A stretch of 64,000 nucleotides of DNA from Prostheceraeus crozeri (Eukaryota > Platyhelminthes > Polycladida > Euryleptidae): NCBI GenBank assembly GCA_907163375.1, contig CAJQUW010011254.1, positions 186,001 through 250,000 on the forward strand, given 5' to 3'. The notes below the pieces were generated by a model. That model was not told where the DNA came from. It ran no database searches and saw nothing but the letters and a program-made list of their open reading frames with translations. This document shows positions 1-11,544 of the stretch, piece by piece. Position numbers and translations under genes: made by a program. Positions within the stretch are counted from its first letter, which is position 1. Every line of letters begins with the position of its first letter.

Positions 1-92
1 AGGGACATGAAATAACATGAAAAATGCTTTCTGTATCATACTTATGTTTTATTTAGTCAAATTTTAGGATCCACTTTTTATGAAACGGACTA
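1..92. mobile_element. Terminal fragment of a Tc1-like element, cut by the window edge
   Basis: These bases are nearly identical to the reverse complement of the left end of the Tc1 element at 43269-44743, differing by a few substitutions and a 3-base indel. The fragment ends in GAAACGGACTA followed by TA, the expected target dinucleotide. The rest of the copy lies outside the window. Confidence 0.8.
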
Positions 93-354
93 TATTATTG
101 AACACACATCTTTTTCAATATGCAGATAATTCATGATCAATTTTGACATTTGAGTTGTAATGCATGTAATGATTTACTCATGGCCTTTTCTTCCGATCCG
201 TATCATCATTTCACTTACTTGTACATTTCATCCGCCATCCATCATTCATTGTATATGGACATTTTTTATCATTTCATCACTCATCACATCAATGTTAAGT
301 ATATTTGTACTAGTATGTTTTCCAAGTTGGAAATAAACGTTTTGACTTTTGTGT
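93..354. other. AT-rich sequence without a recognisable gene
   Basis: A short open frame runs through 150-437 but it has no family resemblance, and its end overlaps a repeat. I see no coding signal here. Confidence 0.5.
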
Positions 355-697
355 TGCAGGTTATGGAGCATAACATACCACCAAGCGGTGTATCAACATT
401 AATGGACAGTGGCAGATTACAGTATGCGCTCAATTAAGATGGAATTCGTCGATGGACCCTATTATAAGAAACAAACAAGTCTCCAATCCAAGCTTCTATT
501 TTACAAAATTATGAATCAATTCTTTTATGTGCTGATAGCGACACACTAGCAGACCTTTTCCGTTGAACCCTAACTCTTCAAACTATGTATGTGATATTCA
601 TCTAGGAATTCATGAAAATTTCCGTGTGATATTTTTTCATGTAATACACTGAGATCATTAGAAGACCAGAGATATCTGCACTTAACTATGCGTTATG
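355..697 (+). repeat. Dispersed repeat R1, copy 1
   Basis: This stretch is shared with 2827-3199 plus 4604-4725 (one copy split by a Tc1 element), with 11545-12010, and inverted at 4905-5175. Shared landmarks are GCTCAATTAAGATGG, a run around GAATTCATGAAAATTTCC, and the closing ACTATGCGTTAT. It has no coding capacity that I can see. The copy is interrupted at its right end by the transposon starting at 700. The class is unknown. Confidence 0.6.
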
Positions 698-699
698 TA

Positions 700-2302
700 C
701 AGGGTGTCTCAATAGTTCCCCACCATAGGAAAAATATGGTAATCTACGAAGTAATCCATTGTTGTGCTAACACTGAAAACAATGAATAGATTACAGATAC
801 TTTATGCAAAATACAAAGTATTTTATTGAAATTACAGCATTACGTAAAGAATTAGCTTGTGAAAAGTCACAAAAGATGTTCAAACTGACCACCGTTTTGT
901 TCAATACATTTTCTGAATCTATGCATAACTGATATCACATAACAATCTTATAACATGAGCTCCATCACTGAAGGCGCTCTAATTGGTTGAAATTGAAGAC
1001 ATATCAACCAATGAAATGAAACGTTGACACAGAGCTTGAATCGTCTTCAAATTAGATGTCATTAGATTCCTTCCTAACATGGCTGACAGACGCTTATCAA
1101 AATACGAGAAAGCCTCGATTATTATAATTTCTGGTGGTCATTTATCTACGCGTGAAGTTGCAGACAAGTTTAATTCTGATAATCCTGGGCGGAATATCAA
1201 TCACTCGACAGTTAGTAGATTGCTACAGAAGTTCAAGACATCTGGAAGTGTCCATGATCTCCCTCGTAGTGGACGACCTTCCTTAGTCAATAGTGACGGA
1301 ACAGCAACAGCTGTTCTTGGTAAACTTGTAATGAGTCCAAAAAAGTCGATTCGCAGATGGAACCAAGAATGTGGTGTCAGTCATGCATTAGTTCATCGGA
1401 TCTTGCAAAGACGCAAATTTCATCCATACAAAGTGCACCTGGTGCAAGAGCTGTATGAAAATGATGCAGACTGACGCATAGAATTTTGCGAATGGATGTT
1501 ACAACAACCGATGTCCTTCACACAGTCCGTTTTGTCCAGCTATGAAGCTATGTTCTATCTTTCTTCGCATGTAAACAGACAGAACTATCGTTACTGGTGT
1601 GATACTAATCCTCACTGGATGGAAGATTTCAACATACAAAATGCTCCAAGGATAATGGTTTGGGCCGCGATTTGGGGAAATCGAATCATCGACCCATTTT
1701 TCTTTGATGATCATGTTACAAAAGATTCGTACCTATCTCTGCTTCAAAATTTTCTTGAGCCGATTTTAAATGAGCTACCATTGCAAGGACGACAACTATG
1801 GCTCCAGCATGATGGAGTGATGGAGCACTTTGGTCTGGTTGTGCGCAATTTTCTCGATAGGACATTCCCACGACAATGGATAGGAAGGCGAGGTGAAGAA
1901 GAGTGGCCACCAAGATCTCCAGATCTGAGTCCACTGGATTTTTTCCTTTGGGGACATCTGAAGTAGGTCGTATTCAACACCAGACCTAGAACGCTTGATG
2001 ATCTGAAGTATAGAATATCAATTAAAATAGCCAAAATTGATGCTACTGTTATTCTAAGAATTCAAGAATCAGTTATGCATCGATGCAGAAAATGTATTGA
2101 ACAAAACGGTGATCAGTTTGAACATCTTTTGTGACTTTTCACAAGCTAATTCTTCACGTAATGCTGTAATTTCAATAACATAGTTTGTATTTTGCATAAA
2201 GTATCTGTAATCTATTCATTGTTTTCAATGTTAGCACAGAAAATGGATTACTTCGTAGATTACCATATTTTTCCTATGGTGCGGAACTATTGAGACACCC
2301 TG
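700..2302 (+). mobile_element. IS630/Tc1/mariner element, D(41)D type, with ~216-bp terminal inverted repeats
   Basis: The element starts CAGGGTGTCTCAATAG and ends with the inverse, and both sides are flanked by the TA target dinucleotide. The inverted repeats are unusually long (700-915 and 2086-2302), and the right one overlaps the C-terminal end of the transposase reading frame. The element holds one transposase pseudogene and landed at the end of an R1 repeat. Confidence 0.9.
1079..2134 (+). pseudogene. Transposase of the D(41)D mariner-like element, inactivated
   Basis: The frame is a cut-and-paste transposase of about 350 codons. It has an N-terminal helix-turn-helix region (YEKASIIIISGGHLSTREVA), then a DDE-type catalytic core. 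The core includes VWAAIWGNRI, the second aspartate in LQHDG and the third in SPDLSPLDFFLWG, with 41 residues between the two by my count. This resembles the rosa/VISITOR group, although that assignment is by spacing only. Two in-frame stops break it: TGA at about 1472, where CGA (Arg) would be expected, and TAG at 1967. The first catalytic aspartate, expected in an S-D-E-A motif, reads Tyr. The copy is dead. Confidence 0.85.
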
Positions 2303-2826
2303 TACATATCAGGCGATAACCATGGATTTCTAAAAGCTATAGAAATCCATGCAGAAGTCCATTTAAATATCCAGATCCATTCATTTCCATTCGAGTCATT
2401 TAGCGCATGAAGACGGCGTGAATTTCTATCAATTCTGTTTATAGCCTACCACCACATCAATGGTGTCAAATTGTTGCTTTCTAACTTACTACTCAGATCC
2501 CAATGACGGGCATGGAAAGCAAGAAAATTTTGAATCTCGACATTCTTGAAGTATAGCATGACATATTATCACATTCAAGATAGCATGACTCAAGCTTGAT
2601 AAAGTGCATAAATAGTTCAACTGTCCGTCTAATTCTGATGGCATTCAAAGTTTGTCAAGTCAATCAAGCTAACTTTATTGATTCACAATAGTAGTGGTCA
2701 ACTGAAAATTGTGCATTTTATGACTTCCTCTCTGAAGAAGAATGAGTGAGCTTATAGCATCATCAAGAATCAAATTCTGGGTCACTCAATCAATACACAA
2801 GACAAATCGTGAAAAATATTGCTGTT
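2303..2826. other. Intergenic DNA with diverged repeat similarity, no gene
   Basis: No coding signal is visible. Parts resemble 5620-5720 (a stretch around a GCGTGAAT motif) and 8690-8830 (around AATGGCATCC), so this is probably old dispersed-repeat sequence continuing from R1. Confidence 0.4.
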
Positions 2827-3199
2827 GCAGGTTATGGATCATTCCATACCACCAACCAAATTCCGCACAGGGTAGCAACACCATGGACAGTGACAGACTG
2901 CAGTATGCGCTCAATTAAGATGGGATTCCTCGATGGACCCTATTATAGGCATATATAAGAAATTTATTATATTCATTGACTGGAGAGGTTAGCTCTTATG
3001 ATATATTAGGAATGGTTAAAAATGGATTTAATATTCCTATTTGAAGTGCAATACATTAATTCTAAGTTGAAGTGCAACACCTCCAATACACTAACATCAC
3101 TTTGATTTCGTTGCAGGGGAATGCAATGGTGTGTGGATGTGGATGTTAGCAAAATATAGGGTTTCTTTAAAAGAAATGTGACGGTAGTGTACAAGAATA
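2827..3199 (+). repeat. Dispersed repeat R1, copy 2, left part
   Basis: It matches copy 1 from the GCAGGTTATGGA landmark through the GGACCCTATTATA stretch. The copy is split by the Tc1 element at 3202-4601 and resumes at 4604. Confidence 0.6.
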
Positions 3200-3201
3200 T
3201 A

Positions 3202-4601
3202 TACTGACTGACATAAATAATGAAACCAACTATCATTGACTTGAATGGAAGTGTGTTTCATTTTTTTCTATGGTTTGAGATGATATCTCGCTTTCTATGT
3301 ATCACCATTGAACTCCATATGATAAGGGAAATGATATAGGACCATCAAATTTCAAAATTTGATATTGATCACAGTAACAGCTAGAAGTTGAACAGAATCA
3401 CCACCTACTACTGACCAGATTTGACTTATGAAATGGCGCACGATAACTTTACCAGAGGAATGGCAATTGGGATGATGCGTTGTGGGCAAAGTTCTACAAC
3501 TGTTGCGAAAGAATTGAAAATTTCAAGGGTCGTTGTATGGAGGTGGTGGTGTCGTTGGAAAGCAGAAGGAAATGTGGAAAAGAAGAACGGATCAGGAAGA
3601 CCAAGGGCATCATCCAAGCGGACAGATGCACGCTTAGTTTTAGCTGCTAAAAGAAACAGATTTGTGTCCGTCCCGAAGCTAATTGTGTACTGGAAGGTTG
3701 CTGGGAACGTTGCCTGTAGCGTTCGAACTGCATATCGAAGATTGCGAGAAGCTGGTATACAGTCTCGACGACCCGCTGTGAGAATTCCGCTGAGCCTGGA
3801 ACATCGAAGGAGACGAGTGACGTGGTGTCAAGGTCATCAGTCGTGGAGTGACAGTCAGTGGGAACGTGTGCTCTGGACTGATGAATCGAGGTTTACTCTC
3901 GATTTCAACGATGGTCGGATCCGTGTTCATCGCTTGCCAAGTGAACGATTTGCTCCATGTTGCGTCAAAGAACACGACCGGTATGGCGGCGGTAGTGTCA
4001 TGGTTTGGGCCGGTATCTGGCACAATGGAAAAACACCAGCAATCGTAGTGAAAGGAACATTGACAGGACAGCGATATGCCGACGAGATCGTGACACCGGT
4101 CGTGGTTCCAGCAGTGACATCGAATCAATTGATTTTTCAGGATGACAACGCAAGGCCCCATCGCTCTTCAGTGGTCTCTAACAGGATAGCAAGCAGTGGA
4201 ATCCCAACCTTGGAATGGCCCTCACGTTCTCCCGACCTCTCCCCCATCAAGCACTGCTGGGATGAACTTGGTCGCAGAGTGAGGGAGAGGTACAACCACC
4301 CACCAGTGTCTTTGAAGATGTTGGCCGACAGACTGATCGAGCAGTGGAACCTCTTACACCTGGCATTCATCCAGCGACTGTGCTCATCCATGCCCTCACG
4401 CATCGATGCCTGTTTGGATGCTCGCGGTGGTCACACCCGTTTCTAACTTAAGTTGATAAAATCATGAGTATCAAATTAAATGTTTTTGAGTAAAGCATTC
4501 GAGTTCTCCTTTTACAAACAACAAACAAACGTACAGTACAACCAAGTTTAAGTCATAAGTATTCATATCAGGACTTGTTTCATTCTTTTTGTCACTGAGT
4601 A
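3202..4601 (+). mobile_element. Tc1-like transposon, about 1.4 kb, TA target site
   Basis: The left end TACTGACTGACATAAA and the inverse of the right end TTTTGTCACTGAGTA form imperfect inverted repeats of about 26 bp, each next to TA. A single transposase reading frame fills the middle. The insertion interrupts R1 copy 2. Confidence 0.85.
3421..4446 (+). CDS. Tc1-type transposase, full-length ORF but catalytic Glu replaced by Lys
   Basis: This open frame of 341 codons has the normal Tc1 length. The N-terminal half carries two helix-turn-helix modules with a GRPR-like hinge (GSGRPRASSKR, about residues 57-67). The catalytic core shows LWTDESRF for the first Asp and FQDDNARPH for the second. 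The third acidic position, 34 residues on, is in SPDLSPIKHCWDELG: Lys (AAG) stands where the family has Glu in NPIE. An E-to-K change in the metal-binding triad should abolish catalysis, so the protein may bind DNA but should not cut it. Translation could begin at the first Met (3421) or at the fifth codon (3433, MAHDNF), which looks closer to the family N-terminus. No stop or frameshift is present, so the copy is fairly young. Confidence 0.88.
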   Translation: MTYEMAHDNFTRGMAIGMMRCGQSSTTVAKELKISRVVVWRWWCRWKAEGNVEKKNGSGRPRASSKRTDARLVLAAKRNRFVSVPKLIVYWKVAGNVACSVRTAYRRLREAGIQSRRPAVRIPLSLEHRRRRVTWCQGHQSWSDSQWERVLWTDESRFTLDFNDGRIRVHRLPSERFAPCCVKEHDRYGGGSVMVWAGIWHNGKTPAIVVKGTLTGQRYADEIVTPVVVPAVTSNQLIFQDDNARPHRSSVVSNRIASSGIPTLEWPSRSPDLSPIKHCWDELGRRVRERYNHPPVSLKMLADRLIEQWNLLHLAFIQRLCSSMPSRIDACLDARGGHTRF

Positions 4602-4603
4602 TA

Positions 4604-4725
4604 TGTATATGTGATAGTTAGTCATCAAAGAATTCATGAAAATTTCCGTTTGATATTTTTCATATAATACACTAAGATCATCGGAAGACCAGAGATATCT
4701 GCACTAAACTATGCGTTATGAATAG
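4604..4725 (+). repeat. Dispersed repeat R1, copy 2, right part
   Basis: It continues the copy broken by the Tc1 insertion and ends in the shared ACTATGCGTTAT motif. Confidence 0.6.
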
Positions 4726-4904
4726 ATATCACAAGGAAATTGTCATGTATTCTTATATGATTCTTGGATGCATAGATAGTACAAGTGCATACATAGTCTG
4801 TAGAGGTGGCGCGCCATGGAAAGGCTCTACTATAGTGTCAGTAAACATATAAAAGAATGATTGAAAAATTAAAGCTAAATGAATAATTGAATTGGTAGGT
4901 TATT

Positions 4905-5175
4905 TGCGAATTCCATCTTAATTGAGCTCACAGTGTAATCGGCAACTGTGTAGGGTGTTGAGCCTGTGTGGAGGGTGTTCGGTTGCATGTATACTCCATA
5001 ACACGATACTGCAATACTTCACGATCTTTATCTTCTGTAGTGATTAAATTGTCCAGAATTCTCTTCATTCATTTAGCAACCTCGAGAGCCAAATGTTTCG
5101 TAGCTTTGTGCTTCCTAGTACTGATTCTTCATGATGGTAAAAGTTCATCCGTTCTCCATCAGAGGGGAAGTCACA
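4905..5175 (-). repeat. Dispersed repeat R1, inverted copy
   Basis: The segment is the reverse complement of sequence at about 11545-11765. It includes GAATTCCATCTTAATTGAG and the stretch around CCAGAATTCTCTTCATTCA. It is diverged but alignable over about 250 bases. Confidence 0.55.
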
Positions 5176-5876
5176 AATGAATACAAACTTTTAGATGCAC
5201 TGGTTCACAGACTTCGGGTGCCATTAGAATTTGATGAATCATTGAACCGTCTATGTTAGGCATGCTATCTCGTGGTCAAGAAAAATTTCGAGATTAAAAA
5301 TCTTCCCATCCTCTTGCTGTCCATGCTTCTCATTTGGATTAAAATCAGCTAGAAAATAATAATGTGACAAACCAACCATCGCTGTAGCGCTGCAGTGGTA
5401 CAAACACAAGAGAAGCAAATAATTCAAGCCGTCATGATGCGATAAAATTATGCGAATGAAAATAAATGGATTTGAATACTTCCCTTCCTCCGGCCGGAGG
5501 TCTTCGCTTGTTATGTTGATAATGCTTTCAAATATTTTTTGATGTCCTATACATAACGCATAGTTCATGCCTGCAATTCAGAGTATGATATGTGAGGGTC
5601 TCCGTTTGTTATGTACATCATACATGGCCGGAAATGCTATAGAGAAAAGCTCAGGGAAATACGTGTATCTAAATCCATTCATCTTCATTCGTTTCCATCG
5701 TGTGATGAAGGCGTGAATGATTTATTTCTTTTGTTTTCATACCACGACAGCGATACTTTGAAGGTATATCAAACTATAATTGCATAGAAGTACAGGTCAA
5801 GAAAACGGTTTTGGTGAGCTCGAAATTTGTATTATGACGTACAAATTTTCGGCCGAAACCTTCGTCAAGTACAGCT
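5176..5876. other. No recognisable gene
   Basis: Only weak resemblance to the R1-associated flanking sequence is seen, around 5620-5720. A 105-codon minus-strand frame at 5251-5568 has no motif I recognise. Confidence 0.4.
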
Positions 5877-5880
5877 TTAA

Positions 5881-8503
5881 CCCTCAAGGGTTCAACGGTT
5901 TGGACTTGGCGTAAAGGTTCAACGTGGAACATTTTGTTCCTATGACTCTAATGCAAATTATGTGTTTATCAAATGCTTTCAAATTACACTAAATGTTAAG
6001 ATATGCCTATCTGTACTATAGTAACAAGAAGTTTATGTCCCTAAGTATCTATTTCTACCTTTATACTCGATCATCTGTGTCATAAAGGTATATATTGCAT
6101 CACTGAATTTGAAGCTTTTTTATGAATTAATTGCTTTTTAATTACATATATGCTATGGGATTTGTACTAATAAGAAGTGAAAACTCCATGTATAACATCA
6201 AATGTAATTCTCTCAGTATGTATATATTACAAAACATTGTACAAAACATGTGAAATTGCATGCATCACTCGATTTCGTAAGTACATATGCATAGTCATCA
6301 ATATGAGCCTCAATGCCCAAGGTTACAGATCGCATGAGGTACAAGCAGTTTTCTTAACAGCTCTTCGATGTGCAGGACACAACGTTTTGCAACATGAGTC
6401 ACAGAATGACCTCGTCTTGCGCTTGCACGAGCATCATCTTTCATTGTTCGGTTGTCGCGAGCTGATCGGTCTAGGAACCGGTTTTTGCACATGATATCCG
6501 ACTTGAGACGCCGCCTGTCGAATATATACTTGGAGTGAATTTCGCAAACAATGCAAGCGCTTTTCGGCAAAAGGTTTTGCGAGTTCGAATGCCAAATCCT
6601 TCAAATAAGCTTTCCTGTCATAGGAAGGAAATGCACTTCACATGAGGATGAATAAGTTGTAGCATCCTACATCGATACAGTTAAAAAAACAGGAGCAGAG
6701 GCCATCTGTTTGTTTTTCTTCTTACTGTATACTCTTCGACTTGCTGATCAAGAAGATCTACACCACCCCTTGTTTTATTGTATGATTCAGTTATCATAGT
6801 GGGTCGATGTCTTTCAGTGTCATCTGTCCCAGAATCATGATTTCCGGAAGACATGAGTATCACATTCTTTCTTTTCTTGGGACAGTAGGAGAGGATCATG
6901 ATCTTGTTTTCATGATCGTATACCGATCGTAAATCATATCTGTCACGGTTCTCAGTAGAACGAATGTAATCTGGTATCTCCCGTCTATGAGATCGAACAG
7001 TTCCGAGAATTGTGAGACTTTTCGACAATAGGAAGACAGGTAAGTCATGCGAAGTGAAAAAATTATCACAAACGATGTTACGTCCTGAGCTGTAGAAAGG
7101 ACTTGTCAACTTCTTTACTATGTCAAATGCCAAATTTTGGTGTACGCCCTCTCCGTCTCGCTTACCGGTATATATGTATCCCTTCAAGGCATGACCGGAA
7201 TCCGCTTCACATATCCAGAATATCTTGACGCCGTACTTATGCGCCTTTGACGGCCTCAATACCCTAACAGTTGTTCGTCAGCTGTTCGGTTCTCACTCGG
7301 GACATAGAACTTGAGGAACTGTGAGTTCAAAAGATTCCATTGGTCAGAGAAAGCTGCCAGGACGTCACCGTCGGCCTTACGTGCCTCTCGTGTGCGATAG
7401 TCATCAAAACGTATAGCTGTCAGAAAAAATTTGAACCTTGCTTTGGATATTGTAGCACGATAAAAGGGCTTACTGTCTCGCACATTTCACAAGTCGTCGA
7501 TGTCAGTGAAGCTGTCGCGATCCGCTCCAGCCCGCAGAAGTAAAGCTATACAAGCCTTCAATTCATCCATTGAAAAAACACCTTTGTTACGAGGATAAGG
7601 AGAAGAATTCATTGACCTCACTTTGGTGTTGGTACACCTCAATGTATGATACAAAATTTCTTCCGTGAAAATAAGTGAGAACGATTCAATTACCGACGAG
7701 TATGTACGATGCTTCTTGATCGCTGTCTAAGAATGTCACGGTCACGCAATCGCTGCGGATAAGGCAACTTCGAGTATATGATTCCCTTTGAATTGCACAG
7801 ATCAGAAGATGAATTATTATCGGCGATATCGTCATCTGAGTCACTGGAATCGTCACTATCATTGGCGAAAACAGGAATATCTCCCTCGTCGTCATTTGTC
7901 GGTAGTGGGACCAGGATTGCGCTCTGATTTTCGATGTCCATAGTCGAAAGGTTTTCCGTATTGTCCTCGGGATCATCCTCATCGGCAGGGGGAATCATCT
8001 GAACTATCTCTTGAGACTTCATTACAATATTCAAAGCATTACACGCCTGCAAAAATGTCATTCGACGCGGTCTACCGGCGGCCATTTCGTCGCAGATTGT
8101 GAAAGTCTCTTGAATTTCGCGCTAGACAAAAATTTGAAAAATGTTGCACCTGCCATTATTTTGCAGCTGAGGAAGATACTATTGGAATCTCATGAGCTCT
8201 AGTATCATGTTTGATAACAGTATAATCACTTGAAGATATGTATTCAGTTACTCAGACCCTGTCAAAGTATGACAAATTTGCATTTAAGTCATTGGAACAA
8301 AATGTTCCACGTTGAACCTTGACGTGAAGTTTTGATCTAGAACTGAAACTAATTTAGGTAAGAGCTCTATATTAGAGCATGTTTAGGGCATTGTACTCTA
8401 GTTTGAAGTTCTGGAGTATGAAATACCAGGATTAAATAGTTTTATCACGATAAACATTATATTGGTCTGTGGAACAAAATATTCCACGTTGAACCTTTGA
8501 GGG
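5881..8503 (-). mobile_element. piggyBac transposon (copy 1), TTAA flanked
   Basis: TTAA lies at 5877-5880 and 8504-8507, directly outside inverted ends that read CCCTCAAGGGTTCAACG and the inverse of CGTTGAACCTTTGAGGG. A second motif, GGTTCAACGTGGAAC followed by a TTGTTCC stretch, occurs near the left end at 5914-5940. It recurs inverted at 8294-8320 and again at 8471-8500, giving the asymmetric internal repeats typical of piggyBac. The transposase is encoded on the minus strand and is broken. Confidence 0.92.
6323..8085 (-). pseudogene. piggyBac transposase, broken
   Basis: The N-terminus at 8085 is acidic (DDSSDSDDDIADN), as in the family. The DDD catalytic residues can be placed: Asp in ENRTADEQLL, in VCDNFFTS and in TRGGVDLLDQ, followed by RRKTNRWPLLLFF. 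The C-terminus is a Cys-rich domain (CDSCCKTLCPAH, then CTSC) ending at 6323. Breaks I can see are a frameshift near 7690-7710, probably with some N-terminal sequence lost; a stop at about 7483 where Trp would be expected; a small deletion near 7256-7262 that removes about ten residues after DEQLL; one extra base in the A-run near 6680; and a TGA at about 6427 before the Cys-rich domain. The product is not functional. Confidence 0.88.
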
Positions 8504-8507
8504 TTAA

Positions 8508-9140
8508 TGGCAGGCCAGGAAAGGGACGCTAAATCATTCCGCCGTGGAGTGTCACTCAGATTGAAAGTGTCAGAAGACAAGCAAATAGACAGCAAAAGAT
8601 AATAGAAATATGAATGGAGCCGCCAATAAAACCAGTTTACAGTCAGCGGATCAAAAGACTAGTTTTATGGCCCTTCTTGATCGATTTGATTTTATTTCCT
8701 TGTAAAGTCTTTTGACGTAAGCTTGATGAATAACGTAAATGGTTTAATGATCCGCATACTTTTAATGGCATCCGAAGTCTGTCAACCAATACATCTAAAA
8801 TGCTGTGTATTGATTTGCGACCTCCTCTCTGATAAGGATCTCACTAATCCCAAAAATGTTTGTCACCTTTTAGTTATAACCAAATAAACGTATCAAAACC
8901 TCCTAACATGCTACAATACATGCTTCTCAGATAGCATAAGAAAAGTGAAGAAAAGTAATAGCCTGATGATAGACAGTAATATTTCAATAGAATCATAAAA
9001 CATTAGTAACGAGGGAGACCTGATGAATTTATCACATTTGCGATTCTTCGGAGCATTGAATATTTACATGTATTATTATCGTTATCAATTACGCTCTAAG
9101 GAAAAGTCATCCACTCATCGACCACGATGTATCATAAGTC
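8508..9140. other. No recognisable gene
   Basis: The sequence at about 8690-8830 resembles 2590-2760 and is probably an old dispersed repeat that the piggyBac interrupted. No coding signal is visible. Confidence 0.4.
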
Positions 9141-9148
9141 CTTCAAAT

Positions 9149-9877
9149 CAGGGATGCGGAGTCGGAGTCCCGGAGTCCTATCATTTTTGCTGGAGTCGGA
9201 GTCCTATCAAATGATAGGACTCCGGACTATAACTAGATCCGAAATATAATACAAACAAATTATTTGTCCTTGTGTATGGCTGTCACTGTCTTGATGTCAA
9301 CTTTCTCCGTCAAACAAAACTACAGAGACAGCAGTGCATGCAAAGCTTGTAATAGTTGAGGGAATGAACCGTGATAGTGAAAAAAGGACTGCCTATTCAC
9401 TCGGTGATTTATTAGAGAAGACAAGCCTTCCTAGCCTCGATCACACCTACGCACCGAAGGTCACATCAGAGACAAAAATAAAATACTAGTTTGTTTGAGA
9501 ACATACCTCTCACCCAAACGTTAGTATTGTGTGATGGCTCCTCCAAAGCACATATTAAAATTGAAAGTGTAGTCATATTTTTTGAGAAGGATGGGGATTT
9601 TCCTACCTGGTGTAGACCGGAGAATAACCGTGTGAAGCATACATCAATAAGATGGGAGGAGCCGAGTCGCATGCATCCACCCGAAAGCGACATTTGATTA
9701 ACTTTCATCGAAAATGATTGATAATGGATAAAGCAATGATCACTAAATATAGGTTCAGGTAAGCCTATAATGATCTATGATGTAGGTAACCAGTTTTTTA
9801 AAAAAATAGGCTATGAATACTTGCCACCCGGAGTCGGAGTCGGAGTTCTATCAAATTTATAAGACTCCGCATCCCTG
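9149..9877. mobile_element. Non-autonomous hAT-type element
   Basis: The ends are CAGGGATGCGGAGTC and its inverse GACTCCGCATCCCTG. They are flanked by imperfect 8-bp duplications CTTCAAAT and TTTCAAAC (6 of 8 match), which is the hAT signature. GGAGTCGGAGTC repeats sit just inside both ends. The 729-bp interior has only short frames (9466-9708 minus, 9491-9697 plus) that I do not recognise. Confidence 0.7.
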
Positions 9878-9885
9878 TTTCAAAC

Positions 9886-10910
9886 AGTTAATGCCACCTC
9901 TTTCGATACTTCCTCTTCGCCAAATCTCATTACACATGTTCGAAATCTGGTGATCGTGATGACCGCTCTATCCTTCGAGTGTTTCGAGCATGGTGATCCA
10001 GTCAAAGATGGAATCCGGCTAGTCTGCTAACAATGCATTAAAAATCTAGTCTAAGTATTTTCCAATTTCGAAGATGTCGTAATTTGTAACTCACTAAAAT
10101 CATACCGTCAGTAAAAGAATATTAACCATAAAACATTAATTTCCATGCCTTCTCTGGAGTTCTCAGCTTTTATTCCCTCATCCACTCTTATGCACTTGCA
10201 ACCGCCTGTCAATCCTCAATCTTCGGAACTTGCTCTCGTTCGTGAGTATTACCTTCATCCAAATTTCTCTCCACATGCATTATTTTCTTATCATCTTTCT
10301 CTCAAATTTCCTTTGTACTCGCAACACTATATCACCGTGCCGACCTTGCGCAGACAGTTGTAGACCATTTGTAAAACATTCGCTCAATCCACATCATCAG
10401 TAACCACTGCGGATGAAATCTGTTATTCACAACATATCCAAGCAGTGGCGGTTATGGCGCTCGATAGATTTCCTTTTCTAATGATCGAACATTTTTTATT
10501 CCCTAAATCTCGCTTTGTGTCTTGCTCTCTACCTTAAAAATCATTCTTTTGCTAAAATTCATAAGTCAAACAATTTCTGATGCTACCAACTTCATTACTG
10601 ATAATCCAAAAACCTTTGCTCGGAGCCATCTTTTCTTTAGTTCCCTTAGTTTTCATTCCAAATTTTATTTCTGAATTTTACTGCCTTCATTTCATTGGTC
10701 GTGTTGGCATGCTTGAGTACAATCATGGATTTCTATATATTTCTCCATGGTACAATGAACTTCAGTGTCTAAGCTTTCTAATACCAGTGCATCCGTAGAA
10801 AGTCTTTCTATGGTATTGTTAATTTCTATGAGTGCATCTTTAAACATCCACAGAAATATATTTCAATTCAATGACATTGCCGAAGCCACTGCTTTCTCCC
10901 CCACCCTTTA
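9886..10910. other. No recognisable gene
   Basis: I see no motif, repeat or long frame with family resemblance in this kilobase. Confidence 0.4.
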
Positions 10911-11300
10911 GACTAGCCATTTCATCCCAACGCGCCCTGGCGACATCACCATTTCAAACTGGTCCCGGGGCAAACCGGCTGCCTTAGACATCACTGTCAC
11001 CTCACCGTTGCAGCCAGCCACCATTATCAATGCGGCGGCTGAGGAGGCTGTGGCAGATCGTCGCCGCCAAGATGCGAAAGATAGTGCGGTTCTCAGCTCC
11101 AGCGAAGCGGCGGGCTTCGTTTTCCTCCAGTCGTCGAGACTTTCGGCGCTTGGGGTCCCGTTGCTCTGGAAACTATCAAGCTGATAGGTGAGAGATGGGC
11201 CGACCGGCATGGAGAGCAGCATGGTAAAACGATCGACTGGATTTTCCAGAGACTCTCTGTTTCGCTACAACGCGGCAACGCTACCATGATGCCTTCATGA
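10911..11300 (+). pseudogene. C-terminal fragment of a LINE-type polymerase ORF
   Basis: The plus strand reads RPGDITISNWSRGKPAALD followed by ITVTSPLQPATI. This matches my memory of the tail of non-LTR retrotransposon-like polyproteins common in marine invertebrates (RPAD...W..G.PAA.DVTV.SPL). After a +2 frame jump near 11110 it continues PVVETFGAWGPVALETIKL and then RLSVSLQRGN, ending at TGA 11298. The P-x-D and D-x-T-V spacing (14 residues between the Asp residues) resembles a PD-(D/E)xK-type endonuclease, but that is inference. The reverse transcriptase itself is absent. GC content is clearly higher than in the surroundings, consistent with a separate origin. Confidence 0.6.
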
Positions 11301-11544
11301 AGACCGACCTCGGATGCCTTCCAGGGTTAACTTGCCTTGCGTATTCGTGTATTTTCTTTCCAGCTACTTATTTGTACTGCATCATAACATGTTTAAATGT
11401 AAAATTCAATCCATGCCATATAGGCTACAGTGTTAAATGTTTTCATAGATATATTTAAATATGGCAATTTCATAACGATGTCACATATCAACATTAGAAA
11501 GCAATTCAAAAAGGTGAGAGACGGGACATTTTTGGGATTAGTGT

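Noticed and set aside
150-437. 95-codon plus-strand frame
   Set aside because: It has no family resemblance, His/Tyr/Ser-rich AT-driven composition, and overlaps the R1 repeat.
10908-11222. 104-codon minus-strand frame
   Set aside because: The plus strand carries the recognisable LINE-type tail; the minus frame is a shadow of GC-rich sequence.
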